A DNA stretch of 64,000 bases from an uncultured Oscillibacter sp. (GCA_910587705.1 CAJUMX010000012.1:1-64000), one strand, 5' to 3'. Shown: positions 7,976 to 16,822, numbered from the stretch's first letter. A program made the numbers and translations. The notes: generated by a model not told the origin, from the letters alone.

Positions 7976-8461
7976 TCACAGACCGCCTCTTTGATAGCGT
8001 ACAGCATCGTTCAGCGAGATACTGCCGCTGGTCTTTTTCACGTCCTGGGCGCACCGCCCACGGAGCGCCTTGAGCTGCTCATCGGGAATCTCCATCCCCG
8101 CCGCCAGCACATTCATCACCATGTCCTGCTCTACCGCCAGCTTGAACAGCAGACGGCAAATCCGGTTCTCCGTATCCTGCACAGTGCCGCGCAGGACGGA
8201 CGCCAGCGCGGGCGGCAGATAAGCGGTGGCGTCCTGACCGGAGACATAGCCAGCGTAGAACAGCGCGGCCTTTTCCAGATACTCACTGCGGCTTTTGCAG
8301 TTCGCAATTTCCATTGCTCTGTCCATTACTTCCAGTGTGGATGGGTACAGCCAGACGGGGATGCGCGTCTTGACTTCTGCGGGTGTGTTTGGTTCCACCG
8401 AAATGTGCGTATTTTTGCTCGTTGGAAATTTCCTCCTTTTTGTTGGAAAACCACCTGTCAC
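7976..8461 (-). CDS. Ribbon-helix-helix-like mobile-element protein (start uncertain)
   Basis: The conserved part begins near 8398 with VKTRIPVWLYPSTLEV and a helix-rich MDRAMEIANCKSRSEYLE stretch typical of Arc/CopG-like DNA-binding folds, followed by about 95 helical residues. No ATG is in frame near the ribosome site AAAAGGAGG (around 8428). I chose the GTG at 8461; a GTG at 8398 or a rare start beside that site are alternatives. Proteins of this type serve as partition or mobilisation accessory factors; which one is not clear. It sits between the DUF6809-like gene and a Rep-like gene. Confidence 0.55.
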   Translation of the reverse strand: MTGGFPTKRRKFPTSKNTHISVEPNTPAEVKTRIPVWLYPSTLEVMDRAMEIANCKSRSEYLEKAALFYAGYVSGQDATAYLPPALASVLRGTVQDTENRICRLLFKLAVEQDMVMNVLAAGMEIPDEQLKALRGRCAQDVKKTSGSISLNDAVRYQRGGL

Positions 8462-8516
8462 AGCCACCTTGGAAAAGGTTGAAACAGGGCGGTTTTTCCT
8501 TTGTTTTTCTTCATTT

Positions 8517-8624
8517 CGACCACCTTGGACAGCCAGCGGGGGGTAAAACCGACCACCTATGGAAAATCCCCGACCCGCGTTGCGGGGCGGTGTGGTTGGC
8601 AGGGGGGCGCGTAAGCGACCACCT
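8517..8624 (+). repeat. Three CGACCACCT repeats spaced 33 and 66 bases
   Basis: CGACCACCT occurs at 8517-8525, 8550-8558 and 8616-8624 in the same orientation. The spacings are multiples of 33, close to three helical turns. The region between the ribbon-helix-helix gene and the Rep-like gene is otherwise GC-rich with a small hairpin near 8570. It may be an origin of replication or transfer, or simply an operator array. Confidence 0.35.
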
Positions 8625-8664
8625 GCCTTTATCCTGCTTCTCCTCGTCCCTCGCCTTGCGCCTC

Positions 8665-9411
8665 TCAAGGGCCGCACAGCGGTTTGCACTGTTGGGACGG
8701 GTCGGGTGCTGCCGGAGCGGGGATCGGGGCACACAAGGCATCTCTGGGGTGTCGGCGGTTGTATTCCTTTTGCCGTTGGAGAACGCGTCTGCGCTTTGCC
8801 TCCAGCTCCAGCCGTTGAAGCTGCCGTTGGTGAAACGCATCTGCCGCCGGCCTCACCGGAGGAATTGTATAGAGGTTGTTGCCTTTCCACTTCATCCCGT
8901 GCTTGTCAAAATAGCTGCTGGACTCTACAGTGATGAGCCCCGTCTCCAGAAGCATGCTGATACTTTTTATCACAGTGTTCTTTGCCAGCCCCGTCGCGGC
9001 GGCGATGGTGTTGTAGCTGGGATGACAGGTGTGTGTCCTTCGGTCTTCAATCAGCAACAGGTAGGCGTAGACCATAAACGCAGAGGGTGGAAGCCGTAGC
9101 AGGAAGACCTCGTTGGGCAGAGTGAAAAAGTTTTTGTCTTTGCACTTGAGTATAGAAGTACCATCTTCACCGATGAGTTCCTTAGCAACCAAAGCAGCCA
9201 GATACTTTTTCACTGTGCCTGTCGTCAAGTGAACGCCTGCCGAAATCATATCCGGAGTGAGTGTACTGGTAGAGGGGCGATAGCAGAGGTAGGAAAAAAT
9301 CAGGAACTCAATTGGCTTGAGTTTGTATTCCCACACCGAATTGGGTATAGCGAATCGGTAGTGCCGCGGGTCACGGCGGAGCCAGCTGATAGGCATTGTG
9401 CGCCGCCTCAT
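8665..9411 (-). CDS. Winged-helix replication-initiator-like protein
   Basis: 248 residues; the ATG at 9411 overlaps the excisionase stop codon (ATGA). The N-terminal half (FAIPNSVWEYKLKPIEFLIF, then TLTPDMISAGVHLTTGTVKK) resembles the first winged helix of RepA-N or plasmid initiator proteins, and a second one follows (CHPSYNTIAAATGLAKNTVIK). The C-terminus is basic and Arg/Gln-rich. In integrative elements such proteins start replication or regulate transcription. It is translationally coupled to the excisionase gene. Confidence 0.65.
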   Translation of the reverse strand: MRRRTMPISWLRRDPRHYRFAIPNSVWEYKLKPIEFLIFSYLCYRPSTSTLTPDMISAGVHLTTGTVKKYLAALVAKELIGEDGTSILKCKDKNFFTLPNEVFLLRLPPSAFMVYAYLLLIEDRRTHTCHPSYNTIAAATGLAKNTVIKSISMLLETGLITVESSSYFDKHGMKWKGNNLYTIPPVRPAADAFHQRQLQRLELEAKRRRVLQRQKEYNRRHPRDALCAPIPAPAAPDPSQQCKPLCGP

Positions 9412-9623
9412 TGCTGCGTCCCTCCATTTGTGTTCTGCTCCACCCAATGGATGAACTTCTCCTTAGGAACGACCATCCTGCTGCCGACTTTCAGCACTGG
9501 GAAGTCAGGTTCATGCATCAGCTCATAGCCGCTGGACGGCGACTCGCCCAGCACCTGCGATACCATACGTGCGTTGAGGAACGGGGGCAGGTCATCATAG
9601 TTTTTGTAGGCTGACGTTTTCAT
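9408..9623 (-). CDS. Excisionase-like DNA-binding protein
   Basis: 71 residues from the ATG at 9623 with GGAG eight bases upstream. It contains a helix-turn-helix region (FLNARMVSQVLGESPSSGYE) and a wing (FPVLKVGSRMVVPKEKF), the usual pattern of Xis/AlpA-type factors. The gene cut by the left edge of the window is a close relative. It opens a minus-strand operon running through the Rep-like gene towards the integrases. Confidence 0.8.
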   Translation of the reverse strand: MKTSAYKNYDDLPPFLNARMVSQVLGESPSSGYELMHEPDFPVLKVGSRMVVPKEKFIHWVEQNTNGGTQQ

Positions 9624-10051
9624 TAGCAATCTCTCCTGAAAAGTCTTCTTGCGTTTCGGAGGCCGCTCTGTTAGACTGTTCTCAGATCAAGCTGTGTTTT
9701 CCGAAACGCGGCGGGCCGCTGAGCTGTTGCAGCAGTTCGGCGGCCTTTTTGCATTGACTGTCTTGTGATTTCGATTGGCCATGCACCATACCCGTTCCTG
9801 CCCTGTGGCCTTGCTTGACCCCCACGGCGTTTTCTTCGACCTTGGCACGCTCGGCTGTTCCCAGCACGCTTCCCCGGCGAGTATCATCTTTGGTGATGGG
9901 TATTCAGTTTTCGAGGTGCAGATAATAGTTGACGATTTATTTCCTATGTGATATAGTCTATCTATCGGCAAGGGTATTGTAACACAGCGGAGCGGCGTTG
10001 TCAATACATAAGATTGAAATAATCGTCTATTTTGTGAGAGGAGAACTTCTG
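9624..10051. other. Divergent intergenic region between excisionase and DUF6076-like gene
   Basis: 428 bases. It holds a promoter for the rightward gene at 9929-9957. A 61-codon minus-strand reading frame at 9682-9867 has no similarity that I recognise. The equivalent region at the left edge is only about 165 bases long, so about 260 bases are extra here. Confidence 0.5.
9929..9957 (+). promoter_or_regulatory. Promoter of the second DUF6076-like gene
   Basis: TTGACG and TATAGT are separated by 17 bases. GTAACACAGC follows about 20 bases later, as it does downstream of the promoter of the first copy. Confidence 0.7.
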
Positions 10052-10807
10052 ATGAATTTTCCAAGACTTACTTTCCCACTGACTGTGGACTTTGGCGATA
10101 CGGAATATTGGATCGGAGAACAGGGGCCTTTCAAATACGGCGCCGCGGTGACGGCGTTTTTCATCGGAGAGGACATCGGGGAAGTTTCTAACGACGGCAT
10201 CCCTCTGATGAGGGAGCTGGAGCGGCAGCTTCAGACGTTCGGCAGTCATCTCAAGCCCTACGTGAGAGAACGGGAAATAGACGCGGCGGTATTTCTCTGC
10301 CCGGAGGAGCAGGCGGCAAACTGTTCGGTTTGTTTTGCGTTCCACCCAACGGATGGTCGCACTGGAATTATGACAGAACGGTACGGCTTTTCCTCTCTGC
10401 ACGATTTTCTCTTTGTGGAGCTGGGCAAGGCGATTCTCCACGGCAGCGCACCCCGGCAGTGCCGGCTGTGCGGGCGCTGGTTTCTCCATGAGCAGGGAGA
10501 CCGGGCGATGTACTGTGAGCGCGTCGCCCCCGGTGAGACGGAGCAGACCTGCCGGGAGATTGGGGCGCGGGCGGTCTTCGAGAAAAAGATTCAGGACGAG
10601 GACACCTGGAAGCTCTACAAGCGTGCCTATAAGAAATACTATGCCCGGTATATGAAAGGGAACATGAGTGAGGAGGCTTTCAAGGCTTGGGCGGCGCAGG
10701 CCGCGAGGGATCGAGACGCGGCCATTGAGCAAGTAAAAGCGGCTTTGGACGAAAATCTGAAAGCGCAAGTCATTGAGCGGCTGAAAGAGGAATTGAACCG
10801 TCAGTGA
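10052..10807 (+). CDS. DUF6076-like zinc-ribbon protein (second copy)
   Basis: 251 residues from the ATG at 10052 with GAGGAG upstream. It has CRLCGRWF, YCER and TCREIG cysteines forming a four-Cys zinc ribbon, then a basic YKRAYKKYYARYMKG segment and a long amphipathic C-terminal helix. The N-terminal halves of the two copies have diverged much more than the C-terminal halves. It is divergent from the excisionase gene. The next gene is ordinary chromosome, so this gene probably marks the right end of the element. Confidence 0.7.
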   Translation: MNFPRLTFPLTVDFGDTEYWIGEQGPFKYGAAVTAFFIGEDIGEVSNDGIPLMRELERQLQTFGSHLKPYVREREIDAAVFLCPEEQAANCSVCFAFHPTDGRTGIMTERYGFSSLHDFLFVELGKAILHGSAPRQCRLCGRWFLHEQGDRAMYCERVAPGETEQTCREIGARAVFEKKIQDEDTWKLYKRAYKKYYARYMKGNMSEEAFKAWAAQAARDRDAAIEQVKAALDENLKAQVIERLKEELNRQ

Positions 10808-10866
10808 GCACTGCTCTATCTTTGGAGACACTGGTGCAGCAAATAGTTCGACAGGGAGGAACTGAT

Positions 10867-12255
10867 ATGTTTATTCTTGGTGCGATCATCATCCCCCATC
10901 CGTCGCTCATTATTCCCACGGTGGGACGCGGGCGGGAGCGGGAGGTCCAGGCCACCATCGACGCCTACCGGACTGCCGCGAAACAAGTGGCGGCCTGGAA
11001 CCCGGAGGTGCTGATCATCACCTCTCCCCACCAGATTATGTACGCCGACTATTTCCATATCTCACCGGGCCGTGGCGCCGCCGGAGACATGTCCGCCTTT
11101 GGCGCGGCCCAGACCAAACTGCGTGTAGAGTATGACGCCCCGCTGCGCCGCGAGATCATCCGCCGTGCGGAGGCCGCCGGCCTGCGGGCCGGGACGCTGG
11201 GCGAGCGGGACCCGTCCCTGGACCACGGCACCTTTCTGCCTCTGTACTTTTTGCAGGAGGCCGGGTTGGACTGCCCCATCCTACGCATCGGCCTGTCCGG
11301 ATTTTCTCCGCTGGATCACTACCGGCTGGGCCAGTGCATCGCCCAGGCTGTGGATGCCCTGGGCCGCCGAGCGGTGTTCGTCGCCAGCGGAGACCTTTCC
11401 CATAAGCTGAGAAATGACGGCCCTTACGGCTACACCCCGGAGGGGCCGGAGTTTGACCGTCAGATCACCGAGGCCATGGCCGCCGGGGATTTCCTGCGCT
11501 TTTTGACCATGGACCCAGCCCTCTGCGAACGGGCGGCGGAGTGCGGCCTGCGTTCCTTTCAGATCATGGCCGGTGCGTTGGACGGACAGGCTGTGGAATC
11601 AAAGCTCCTCAGCTACGAGGGCGTCACCGGCGTGGGTTACGGGGTAGCCACGTTCACTGTCATCGGCCCGGACGAAGGCCGCCGGTTTGGGGAACAGTGT
11701 GAGGAACTGGAGCGGGCCCGATTGGCAGAGAAAAAGGCCTCCGAGGCCCCCTGGGTCAAGCTGGCCCGGATGTCCCTGGAGACCTTTGTGAAAACGGGAA
11801 AGCGGCTACAGTGTCTGCCGGAGGGCCTGCCCGCAGAGATGACTGGGCAGGCCGCCGGGACCTTTGTCTCCCTCCACGCCCACGGCCAGCTCCGGGGCTG
11901 TATCGGGACCACCGGGCCGACCACGGAAAATGTAGCCTGGGAGATCGTCCAGAATGCCGTCTCCACCTGTGCCCGGGACCCGCGCTTTCCGCCGGTGACT
12001 GTGGCAGAGTTGGACAACCTGGAGTACAGCGTGGACGTGCTGGGCCAGCCGGAACCGATTGTCTCCCCAGACCAGCTGGACGTGAAAAAGTACGGCGTGA
12101 TTGTTTCCTGCGGCAGCCGCCGGGGACTGCTGCTGCCCGACCTGAAGGGCGTAGACACGGTGGAGCAGCAGATTGACATTGCCCGGCAGAAGGGCGGCAT
12201 CAACTCCCGGGAGAAGTACACCCTGGAGCGGTTCGAGGTGGTGCGGCACATATGA
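10867..12255 (+). CDS. AmmeMemoRadiSam system fusion protein (Memo-like B plus AMMECR1-like A)
   Basis: 462 residues; ATG at 10867 with GGGAGGA seven bases upstream. Residues 1-270 are Memo/LigB-like (GAIIIPHPSLIIPTVG, ITSPH, VASGDLSHK), a fold related to class III extradiol dioxygenases. Residues about 285-462 are AMMECR1-like (GTFVSLHAHGQLRGCIGT, FPPVTVAELDNLEYSVDVL). The two parts are often separate genes; here they are one protein. Its stop codon overlaps the start of the radical SAM gene (ATGA), so the complex is made in fixed ratio. The biochemical role of the system is not established. Confidence 0.9.
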   Translation: MFILGAIIIPHPSLIIPTVGRGREREVQATIDAYRTAAKQVAAWNPEVLIITSPHQIMYADYFHISPGRGAAGDMSAFGAAQTKLRVEYDAPLRREIIRRAEAAGLRAGTLGERDPSLDHGTFLPLYFLQEAGLDCPILRIGLSGFSPLDHYRLGQCIAQAVDALGRRAVFVASGDLSHKLRNDGPYGYTPEGPEFDRQITEAMAAGDFLRFLTMDPALCERAAECGLRSFQIMAGALDGQAVESKLLSYEGVTGVGYGVATFTVIGPDEGRRFGEQCEELERARLAEKKASEAPWVKLARMSLETFVKTGKRLQCLPEGLPAEMTGQAAGTFVSLHAHGQLRGCIGTTGPTTENVAWEIVQNAVSTCARDPRFPPVTVAELDNLEYSVDVLGQPEPIVSPDQLDVKKYGVIVSCGSRRGLLLPDLKGVDTVEQQIDIARQKGGINSREKYTLERFEVVRHI

Positions 12256-13073
12256 TCTGCGAGTTGTGTTTCCATCACTGCGACCTGTCCGAGGGACAGA
12301 CCGGTTTCTGCCGGGCCAGGGCCTGCCGGAATGGGGCCATTGTCCCTCTGAACTACGGCAAGGTGACCAGCCTGGCCCTGGACCCCATTGAGAAAAAGCC
12401 GTTGCGGCGGTTCCATCCCGGCAGCAGGATTTTGTCCGTGGGTAGCTTCGGATGTAACTTGCGCTGCCCATTTTGCCAGAACCATGAGATTTCCATGTGT
12501 GGAGATGGGGAGCTTGAGACAGCAGAGGTTTCCCCGGAGGCGCTGGCCGGTAAGGCGCAGGAGCTGCGGCCATACGGCAGCATCGGGGTAGCCTACACCT
12601 ACAATGAGCCGTTGCTTGGCTATGAGTACGTCCGGGACTGTGCCGCTCTGGTCCATGAGCGGGGTATGGTCAACGTACTGGTGACCAACGGCACCATTGA
12701 GGAGGCCCCCTGGCGGGCGTTGCTCCCGTTGATCGATGCCGCTAACATTGATCTGAAAGGCTTTACCCCGGAGTGGTATCGAAAGCTGGGCGGTGATCTG
12801 GAGACGGTGAAGCGCTCCATCTCCTTGGCGGCGGGGCAATGCCATGTGGAGGTGACCACGCTCCTGATCCCCGGTGAAAATGACAGCGAGGAGGAAATCA
12901 GGAACTTGGCCCAATGGCTGGCGTCGGTGGACCGGAACATCCCTCTGCATCTGTCTCGGTTCTTTCCACGGTATCGGATGATGGACAAGACACCCGCTCT
13001 AGTGGAGCGGGTGTACCGGCTGGCCGATGTGGCGAGGGAGTACCTGCCTTTTGTCTATACGGGGAATTGCTGA
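12252..13073 (+). CDS. AmmeMemoRadiSam system radical SAM enzyme
   Basis: 273 residues. An N-terminal Cys-rich segment (CELCFHHCDLSEGQTGFC) precedes the radical SAM motif CNLRCPFC that binds the 4Fe-4S cluster. The overall pattern resembles pyruvate formate-lyase activating enzymes. It is coupled by a 4-base overlap to the Memo/AMMECR1 fusion gene. The substrate is unknown; modification of a protein or small molecule handled by the partner is the general inference. Confidence 0.9.
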   Translation: MICELCFHHCDLSEGQTGFCRARACRNGAIVPLNYGKVTSLALDPIEKKPLRRFHPGSRILSVGSFGCNLRCPFCQNHEISMCGDGELETAEVSPEALAGKAQELRPYGSIGVAYTYNEPLLGYEYVRDCAALVHERGMVNVLVTNGTIEEAPWRALLPLIDAANIDLKGFTPEWYRKLGGDLETVKRSISLAAGQCHVEVTTLLIPGENDSEEEIRNLAQWLASVDRNIPLHLSRFFPRYRMMDKTPALVERVYRLADVAREYLPFVYTGNC

Positions 13074-13121
13074 TGAAATCAGGATTGTACCCCATCTATT
13101 CAAAAATATGATGTAATAAAA

Positions 13122-13164
13122 CAGAGATAGAGTTTGAAGACATGGCCTCTTAACTCTATCTCTG
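13122..13164 (+). terminator. Hairpin terminator after the AmmeMemoRadiSam pair
   Basis: CAGAGATAGAGTT pairs perfectly with AACTCTATCTCTG across a 17-base loop. CTTCCTTAA follows; the T run is weak. Confidence 0.55.
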
Positions 13165-13288
13165 CTTCCTTAATCATGATTCACATATGCGGTATCGTGC
13201 CGAAGTTCCCATTGCAAAGGTTTTCAACATGTACAGGACCACGCAGCGGCGTCAGGAACGTTTTGCCGCCTCTGCGCATAGATTGTAC

Positions 13289-13330
13289 CGAGCAAGGGGG
13301 CTCGCGATGGTTCGCGAGCTCCCGTTTTTT
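13289..13330 (+). promoter_or_regulatory. ANTAR-type hairpin leader/terminator of asnB
   Basis: The first hairpin is CGAGC-AAGGGG-GCTCG (13289-13304), with a hexaloop having A at position 1 and G at position 4. A second tip, CGCG-ATGGTT-CGCG (13303-13316), shows the same A1/G4 pattern. GGGGCTCGCGA and TCGCGAGCTCCC form a strong terminator ending in TTTTTT, which uses the 3' side of the first hairpin. This is the architecture known for ANTAR-controlled leaders. The asnB ribosome site follows at once. Confidence 0.7.
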
Positions 13331-13344
13331 AGGAGGGACAACAT

Positions 13345-15174
13345 ATGTGCGGAATCGCCGGAATGATTGACTTTGAGCAGGACCTGCGGGAGCGGGAGAA
13401 AACGCTGCTGGAAATGCAGTCCGTCTTACGCAGGCGGGGGCCGGATGAAGACGGGATCTACCTGAGCCCGCGGGCGGCCCTGGCCCATGTCCGACTGTGC
13501 GTGGTGGACCCGGAAAATGGCCGTCAGCCCATGACCGCCCGCCGAAACGGCCAGACCTGCACCCTGGTTTACAACGGAGAGCTGTACAACACGCCGGAGC
13601 TGCGCCGGGAGTTGACGGAAGCGGGCTGGGAGTTTGACGGTCACTCGGATACGGAGATGCTGCTGAAAGCCTGCATGGAGTGGGGGCCCGCGTGTGTAGA
13701 CCGCCTGAACGGCATTTTCGCCTTTGCGGTCTGGGATGGGGAAACGCTGTTTCTGGCCCGGGATCGGATGGGGGTAAAGCCTCTTTTTTACTCGGTGACG
13801 GCGGATGGAACCTTGGTATTCGCCTCGGAGATCAAAGCAATTCTGCGGCACCCGGATATTCCGCCGGAGGTGGATGCGGAGGGCGCGGCGGAGCTGCTTC
13901 TGATCGGCCCGGGCCGGACGCCGGGGCAGGGGGTTTTCCGGAATGTACGGGAGCTGCTGCCGGGACAGTGCGGCGTTTTTGACCGGGAGGGCCTGCGGCT
14001 GTGGAACTATTGGAAACTCACCGCCCGGCCCCACCTGGAAAATGAGGCGGACACCGTGGCGCATGTTCGCTGCCTGGTCCGGGACGCCATCCGAAGGCAG
14101 CTGGTCAGCGATGTGCCCATCGGAACTTTCCTCTCCGGCGGATTGGATTCCAGCGTGATTTCCGCCGTGGCGGCGGAGACCCTGGGAGAGCGTGGGGAGC
14201 GGCTGAGGACCTTCTCGGTGGATTACCGGGAGAATGACCGCTATTTCACCGCCGGAAAATTTCAGCCCTCCGCCGACGGGCCCTATATCGAAGCGATGGC
14301 GGACTGTTTGGATACCCTGCATACCAATGTGGTGTTAGATCCCGTCCAGGTGGCCGCGGCCTTGGATGACGCCGCGGAGGCCCGGGACCTTCCGGGAATG
14401 GCGGACGTGGATTCGTCGCTGCTGCTGTTCTGCCGGGAGGTGCGCGGGGATGTGACGGTGGCCCTCTCCGGAGAGTGCGCCGACGAGATTTTCGGAGGCT
14501 ATCCCTGGTTCCGGGACCCGGCGGTCCGGGCGGAGAACGGATTCCCCTGGGCGCAGTCCACGGCTTGGCGGGCGTCTTTCCTGACGCCGGAGTACGCCCA
14601 GGGATTGGACGCCGATGAGTTTGTCCGACAGCGCTGGCAGAAGACGCTGGCGGAGACGGACTGCCTGGACGACGATACGCCGGAGCAGAAGCGGGTCCGT
14701 CGGCTCACACGGCTGAATATGGACTGGTTTATGCAAACGCTTCTGGACCGGAAAGACCGCATGAGCATGTGGAGCGCGCTGGAAGTCCGTGTGCCGTTTT
14801 GCGACTGGCAGATTGTGGAGTATTTGTACAATGTGCCGCCCGCGCTTCGGGAGCTTGGGGGACAGGAGAAGGGTCTGCTCCGGTCCGCGGCGGCGGACTG
14901 GCTGCCAAAATCCGTGCTCCATCGGAAAAAAAGTCCCTATCCCAAGACCGTTCATCCCATCTATCTGGAGACGGTCGCCCGGAGGCTGCGCCGGCTGCTG
15001 GACGACGGAAACTCGCCTCTTTTTGCCCTGGTCCGCCGGGAGGCGCTGGAGAATCTTTTGACTTACGAGAGCCCCTGGCCCTGGTATGGCCAGCTGATGA
15101 GCCGGCCTCAGACGATCGCTTACTTTTTGCAGATGGATCACTGGCTGCGAGCCTATCAGGTCCAGCTGCTGTAA
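13345..15174 (+). CDS. asnB: Asparagine synthase (glutamine-hydrolysing)
   Basis: 609 residues; ATG at 13345 with AGGAGGG upstream. Cys2 of MCGIAGMIDF is the nucleophile of the N-terminal class II glutaminase domain (about 1-200). The synthetase domain has the ATP pyrophosphatase loop SGGLDSS near residue 267 and the later SGECADEIFGGYP motif. It converts aspartate, glutamine and ATP to asparagine. A leader hairpin of the type shared by the nitrogen genes lies just upstream, so it is probably controlled by the ANTAR protein encoded at 27.2 kb. Confidence 0.95.
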   Translation: MCGIAGMIDFEQDLREREKTLLEMQSVLRRRGPDEDGIYLSPRAALAHVRLCVVDPENGRQPMTARRNGQTCTLVYNGELYNTPELRRELTEAGWEFDGHSDTEMLLKACMEWGPACVDRLNGIFAFAVWDGETLFLARDRMGVKPLFYSVTADGTLVFASEIKAILRHPDIPPEVDAEGAAELLLIGPGRTPGQGVFRNVRELLPGQCGVFDREGLRLWNYWKLTARPHLENEADTVAHVRCLVRDAIRRQLVSDVPIGTFLSGGLDSSVISAVAAETLGERGERLRTFSVDYRENDRYFTAGKFQPSADGPYIEAMADCLDTLHTNVVLDPVQVAAALDDAAEARDLPGMADVDSSLLLFCREVRGDVTVALSGECADEIFGGYPWFRDPAVRAENGFPWAQSTAWRASFLTPEYAQGLDADEFVRQRWQKTLAETDCLDDDTPEQKRVRRLTRLNMDWFMQTLLDRKDRMSMWSALEVRVPFCDWQIVEYLYNVPPALRELGGQEKGLLRSAAADWLPKSVLHRKKSPYPKTVHPIYLETVARRLRRLLDDGNSPLFALVRREALENLLTYESPWPWYGQLMSRPQTIAYFLQMDHWLRAYQVQLL

Positions 15175-15210
15175 GCGGGAATCCAAACTCGGAACCGGTC
15201 ACGTTGACAA

Positions 15211-15249
15211 AAAGGCGCTCCGGAATCGGGGGATTCCGGGGCGCCTTTC
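15211..15249 (+). terminator. Terminator of asnB
   Basis: AAAGGCGC and CCGGAATC pair with GATTCCGG and GCGCCTTT, followed by a short T run. Confidence 0.8.
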
Positions 15250-15466
15250 TTACATCTCATGAAAATGCCCTGTTGAGGAGGCCTTTTTGGCGTTCCTCTT
15301 TTGAACAGCTTTGTTGTACTGTGTCAAATTAGTACTGCCAATAGAAGAGTGCTGACGTTTACAAAATACCAAATATTTGTTCACACAATATGCGATTTTA
15401 TATTTTAGTGTACCATTTCAGATGGACGCGATACAATGGCAGTATCATGATGCGGGAGGCAATTTT

Positions 15467-16378
15467 ATGAATCGGTACAATATCAGCGCGGCTTTGGCTC
15501 CGCTGGAGAAGAAAATGGACGGGGATGTCCTTGTTCTGCTGACGTCGGAGGAACTGGAGCGGGGCGTCTCCATCCCCGGCCTGGAGCGTGTCCTTTGCCA
15601 CACGCCCTCTGCGCGGGATGCCCGTGTATGCAAAGCGGAAGCCCGGCACAACTGCCTGTGCGGAACGATTGTGACCCCCAGGCGCACACGGGACGGCGTT
15701 CCCATCGCGTTCGGCTATCTTCTGACTCCCGGATGGGTGGTACTGTGCGATGATACCGGGACGGCCCGCTCCGCCGTGCAGCGCCTCCGGAAAGAGAACG
15801 CACACCTGGAAAACGGTATCGGCGGATTTTTTTATGAATTTATAGAATTGCTGATCGCCAAGGATTTGCACCACCTCCAAGGCATTGGAGACCGTCTGGA
15901 GCAGCTGGAGGATCAGGTCCTGTCCGGCGGGATGGAGGGGTTTAACCCCAGGATGACGGCGCTGCGCAAGGAGATTGCCGGCTGGATGCGGTACTACACC
16001 CAGCTGGACGATATGGTCTGTGAGTTTCAGGAAAATGAAAACGGGTACTTCAGCGAAAGAGAACTTCGTATGTTCCACATGGCGGAGAAGCGGATCGGGC
16101 GTCTGAACAGCGAGGCACAGCTGCTCCGGGAATACGGCCTGCAGCTGCGGGAGCTGTTCCAGGCGGAAATAGACATCCGCCAGAACCGGATTATGAAGAT
16201 TCTTACCATCGTGACTACGATTTTCCTTCCCCTGTCCCTGGTAGCCGGGTGGTACGGGATGAATTTTACCGGAATGCCGGAGCTGACATGGAAATATGGA
16301 TATCCAGCGGTCATCATTGGCAGTGCGCTGATCGTGTTCCTCTGCTTGTGGATTATGAAGAAGAAACGATTTTGGTAG
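15467..16378 (+). CDS. corA: CorA-family divalent cation transporter
   Basis: 303 residues; ATG at 15467 with GGGAGG seven bases upstream. The N-terminal two thirds form the cytoplasmic funnel with long helices. Two C-terminal membrane segments follow, joined by the signature YGMNF and ending in a basic tail (MKKKRFW). The family imports Mg2+ or, in some branches, Co2+ or Ni2+. The 292-base gap upstream holds the asnB terminator and an AT-rich stretch that may contain a promoter. Nothing links it to the nitrogen genes except position. Confidence 0.85.
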   Translation: MNRYNISAALAPLEKKMDGDVLVLLTSEELERGVSIPGLERVLCHTPSARDARVCKAEARHNCLCGTIVTPRRTRDGVPIAFGYLLTPGWVVLCDDTGTARSAVQRLRKENAHLENGIGGFFYEFIELLIAKDLHHLQGIGDRLEQLEDQVLSGGMEGFNPRMTALRKEIAGWMRYYTQLDDMVCEFQENENGYFSERELRMFHMAEKRIGRLNSEAQLLREYGLQLRELFQAEIDIRQNRIMKILTIVTTIFLPLSLVAGWYGMNFTGMPELTWKYGYPAVIIGSALIVFLCLWIMKKKRFW

Positions 16379-16524
16379 TCCTTCTACCTGAAGGCCTTTT
16401 CCTCTGGTGACATTGCGGTACCTCCCATTACGAAAAGAAATCGGCGGAGGGACTGCGCTATATGAACATCATTGGCCACGTGTCCAGAAAAATGACGGCC
16501 GTCATCTTTGTGTTCCATGTAAAA

Positions 16525-16565
16525 CCGCGGAGTCCTGTCAGTCGACAGAACTCCGCGGCTTTTTG
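16525..16565 (+). terminator. Terminator downstream of corA
   Basis: CCGCGGAGT and CTGTC pair with GACAG and ACTCCGCGG across a 4-base loop, followed by CTTTTTG. Confidence 0.8.
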
Positions 16566-16567
16566 TA

Positions 16568-16729
16568 AGAGCCTATCCCAAAATTACCCGCACACTGCTC
16601 GTGCCGCATATTTTCCGCCATACTGCGTTGATTTTCCTTGCCGGGCGTCAGCCCGCCTGCGAAAAATCGCCTTGTCTGGCAAAAAATCTGCGGCACGATC
16701 AGCGCACGGCTAATTTCAGGATAGGCTCT
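16568..16729 (+). mobile_element. MITE-like repeat, copy A
   Basis: 162 bases bounded by imperfect inverted repeats (AGAGCCTATCCCAAAATTA / TAATTTCAGGATAGGCTCT). The interior contains GCGTTGATTTTCCTTGCC and AAATCGCCTTG, shared with the repeat at 31824-31990 on the other strand and, more weakly, with the one at 39032-39198. It has no coding capacity. The gap from corA to glnN holds only this repeat, the terminator and glnN downstream sequence. Confidence 0.7.
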
Positions 16730-16822
16730 AAGTCTTTTAGCCGTTCGGAAACTGCTGCTCCGCGTATGCCAAACCGCTTTTTGCTTCTCAGAGAATTTTG
16801 CCGCCCGGTCCCGTTCCCCCTG

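Noticed and set aside
9682..9867. 61-codon minus-strand frame between excisionase and DUF6076-like gene
   Set aside because: No ribosome site of quality and no similarity that I recognise; kept only as part of the intergenic description.
13134..13370. Plus-strand frame before asnB
   Set aside because: It covers a terminator and the asnB leader hairpins and has no ribosome site.
16462..16713. Small plus-strand frame after corA
   Set aside because: It runs through a terminator hairpin and into a MITE-like repeat; not a credible gene.
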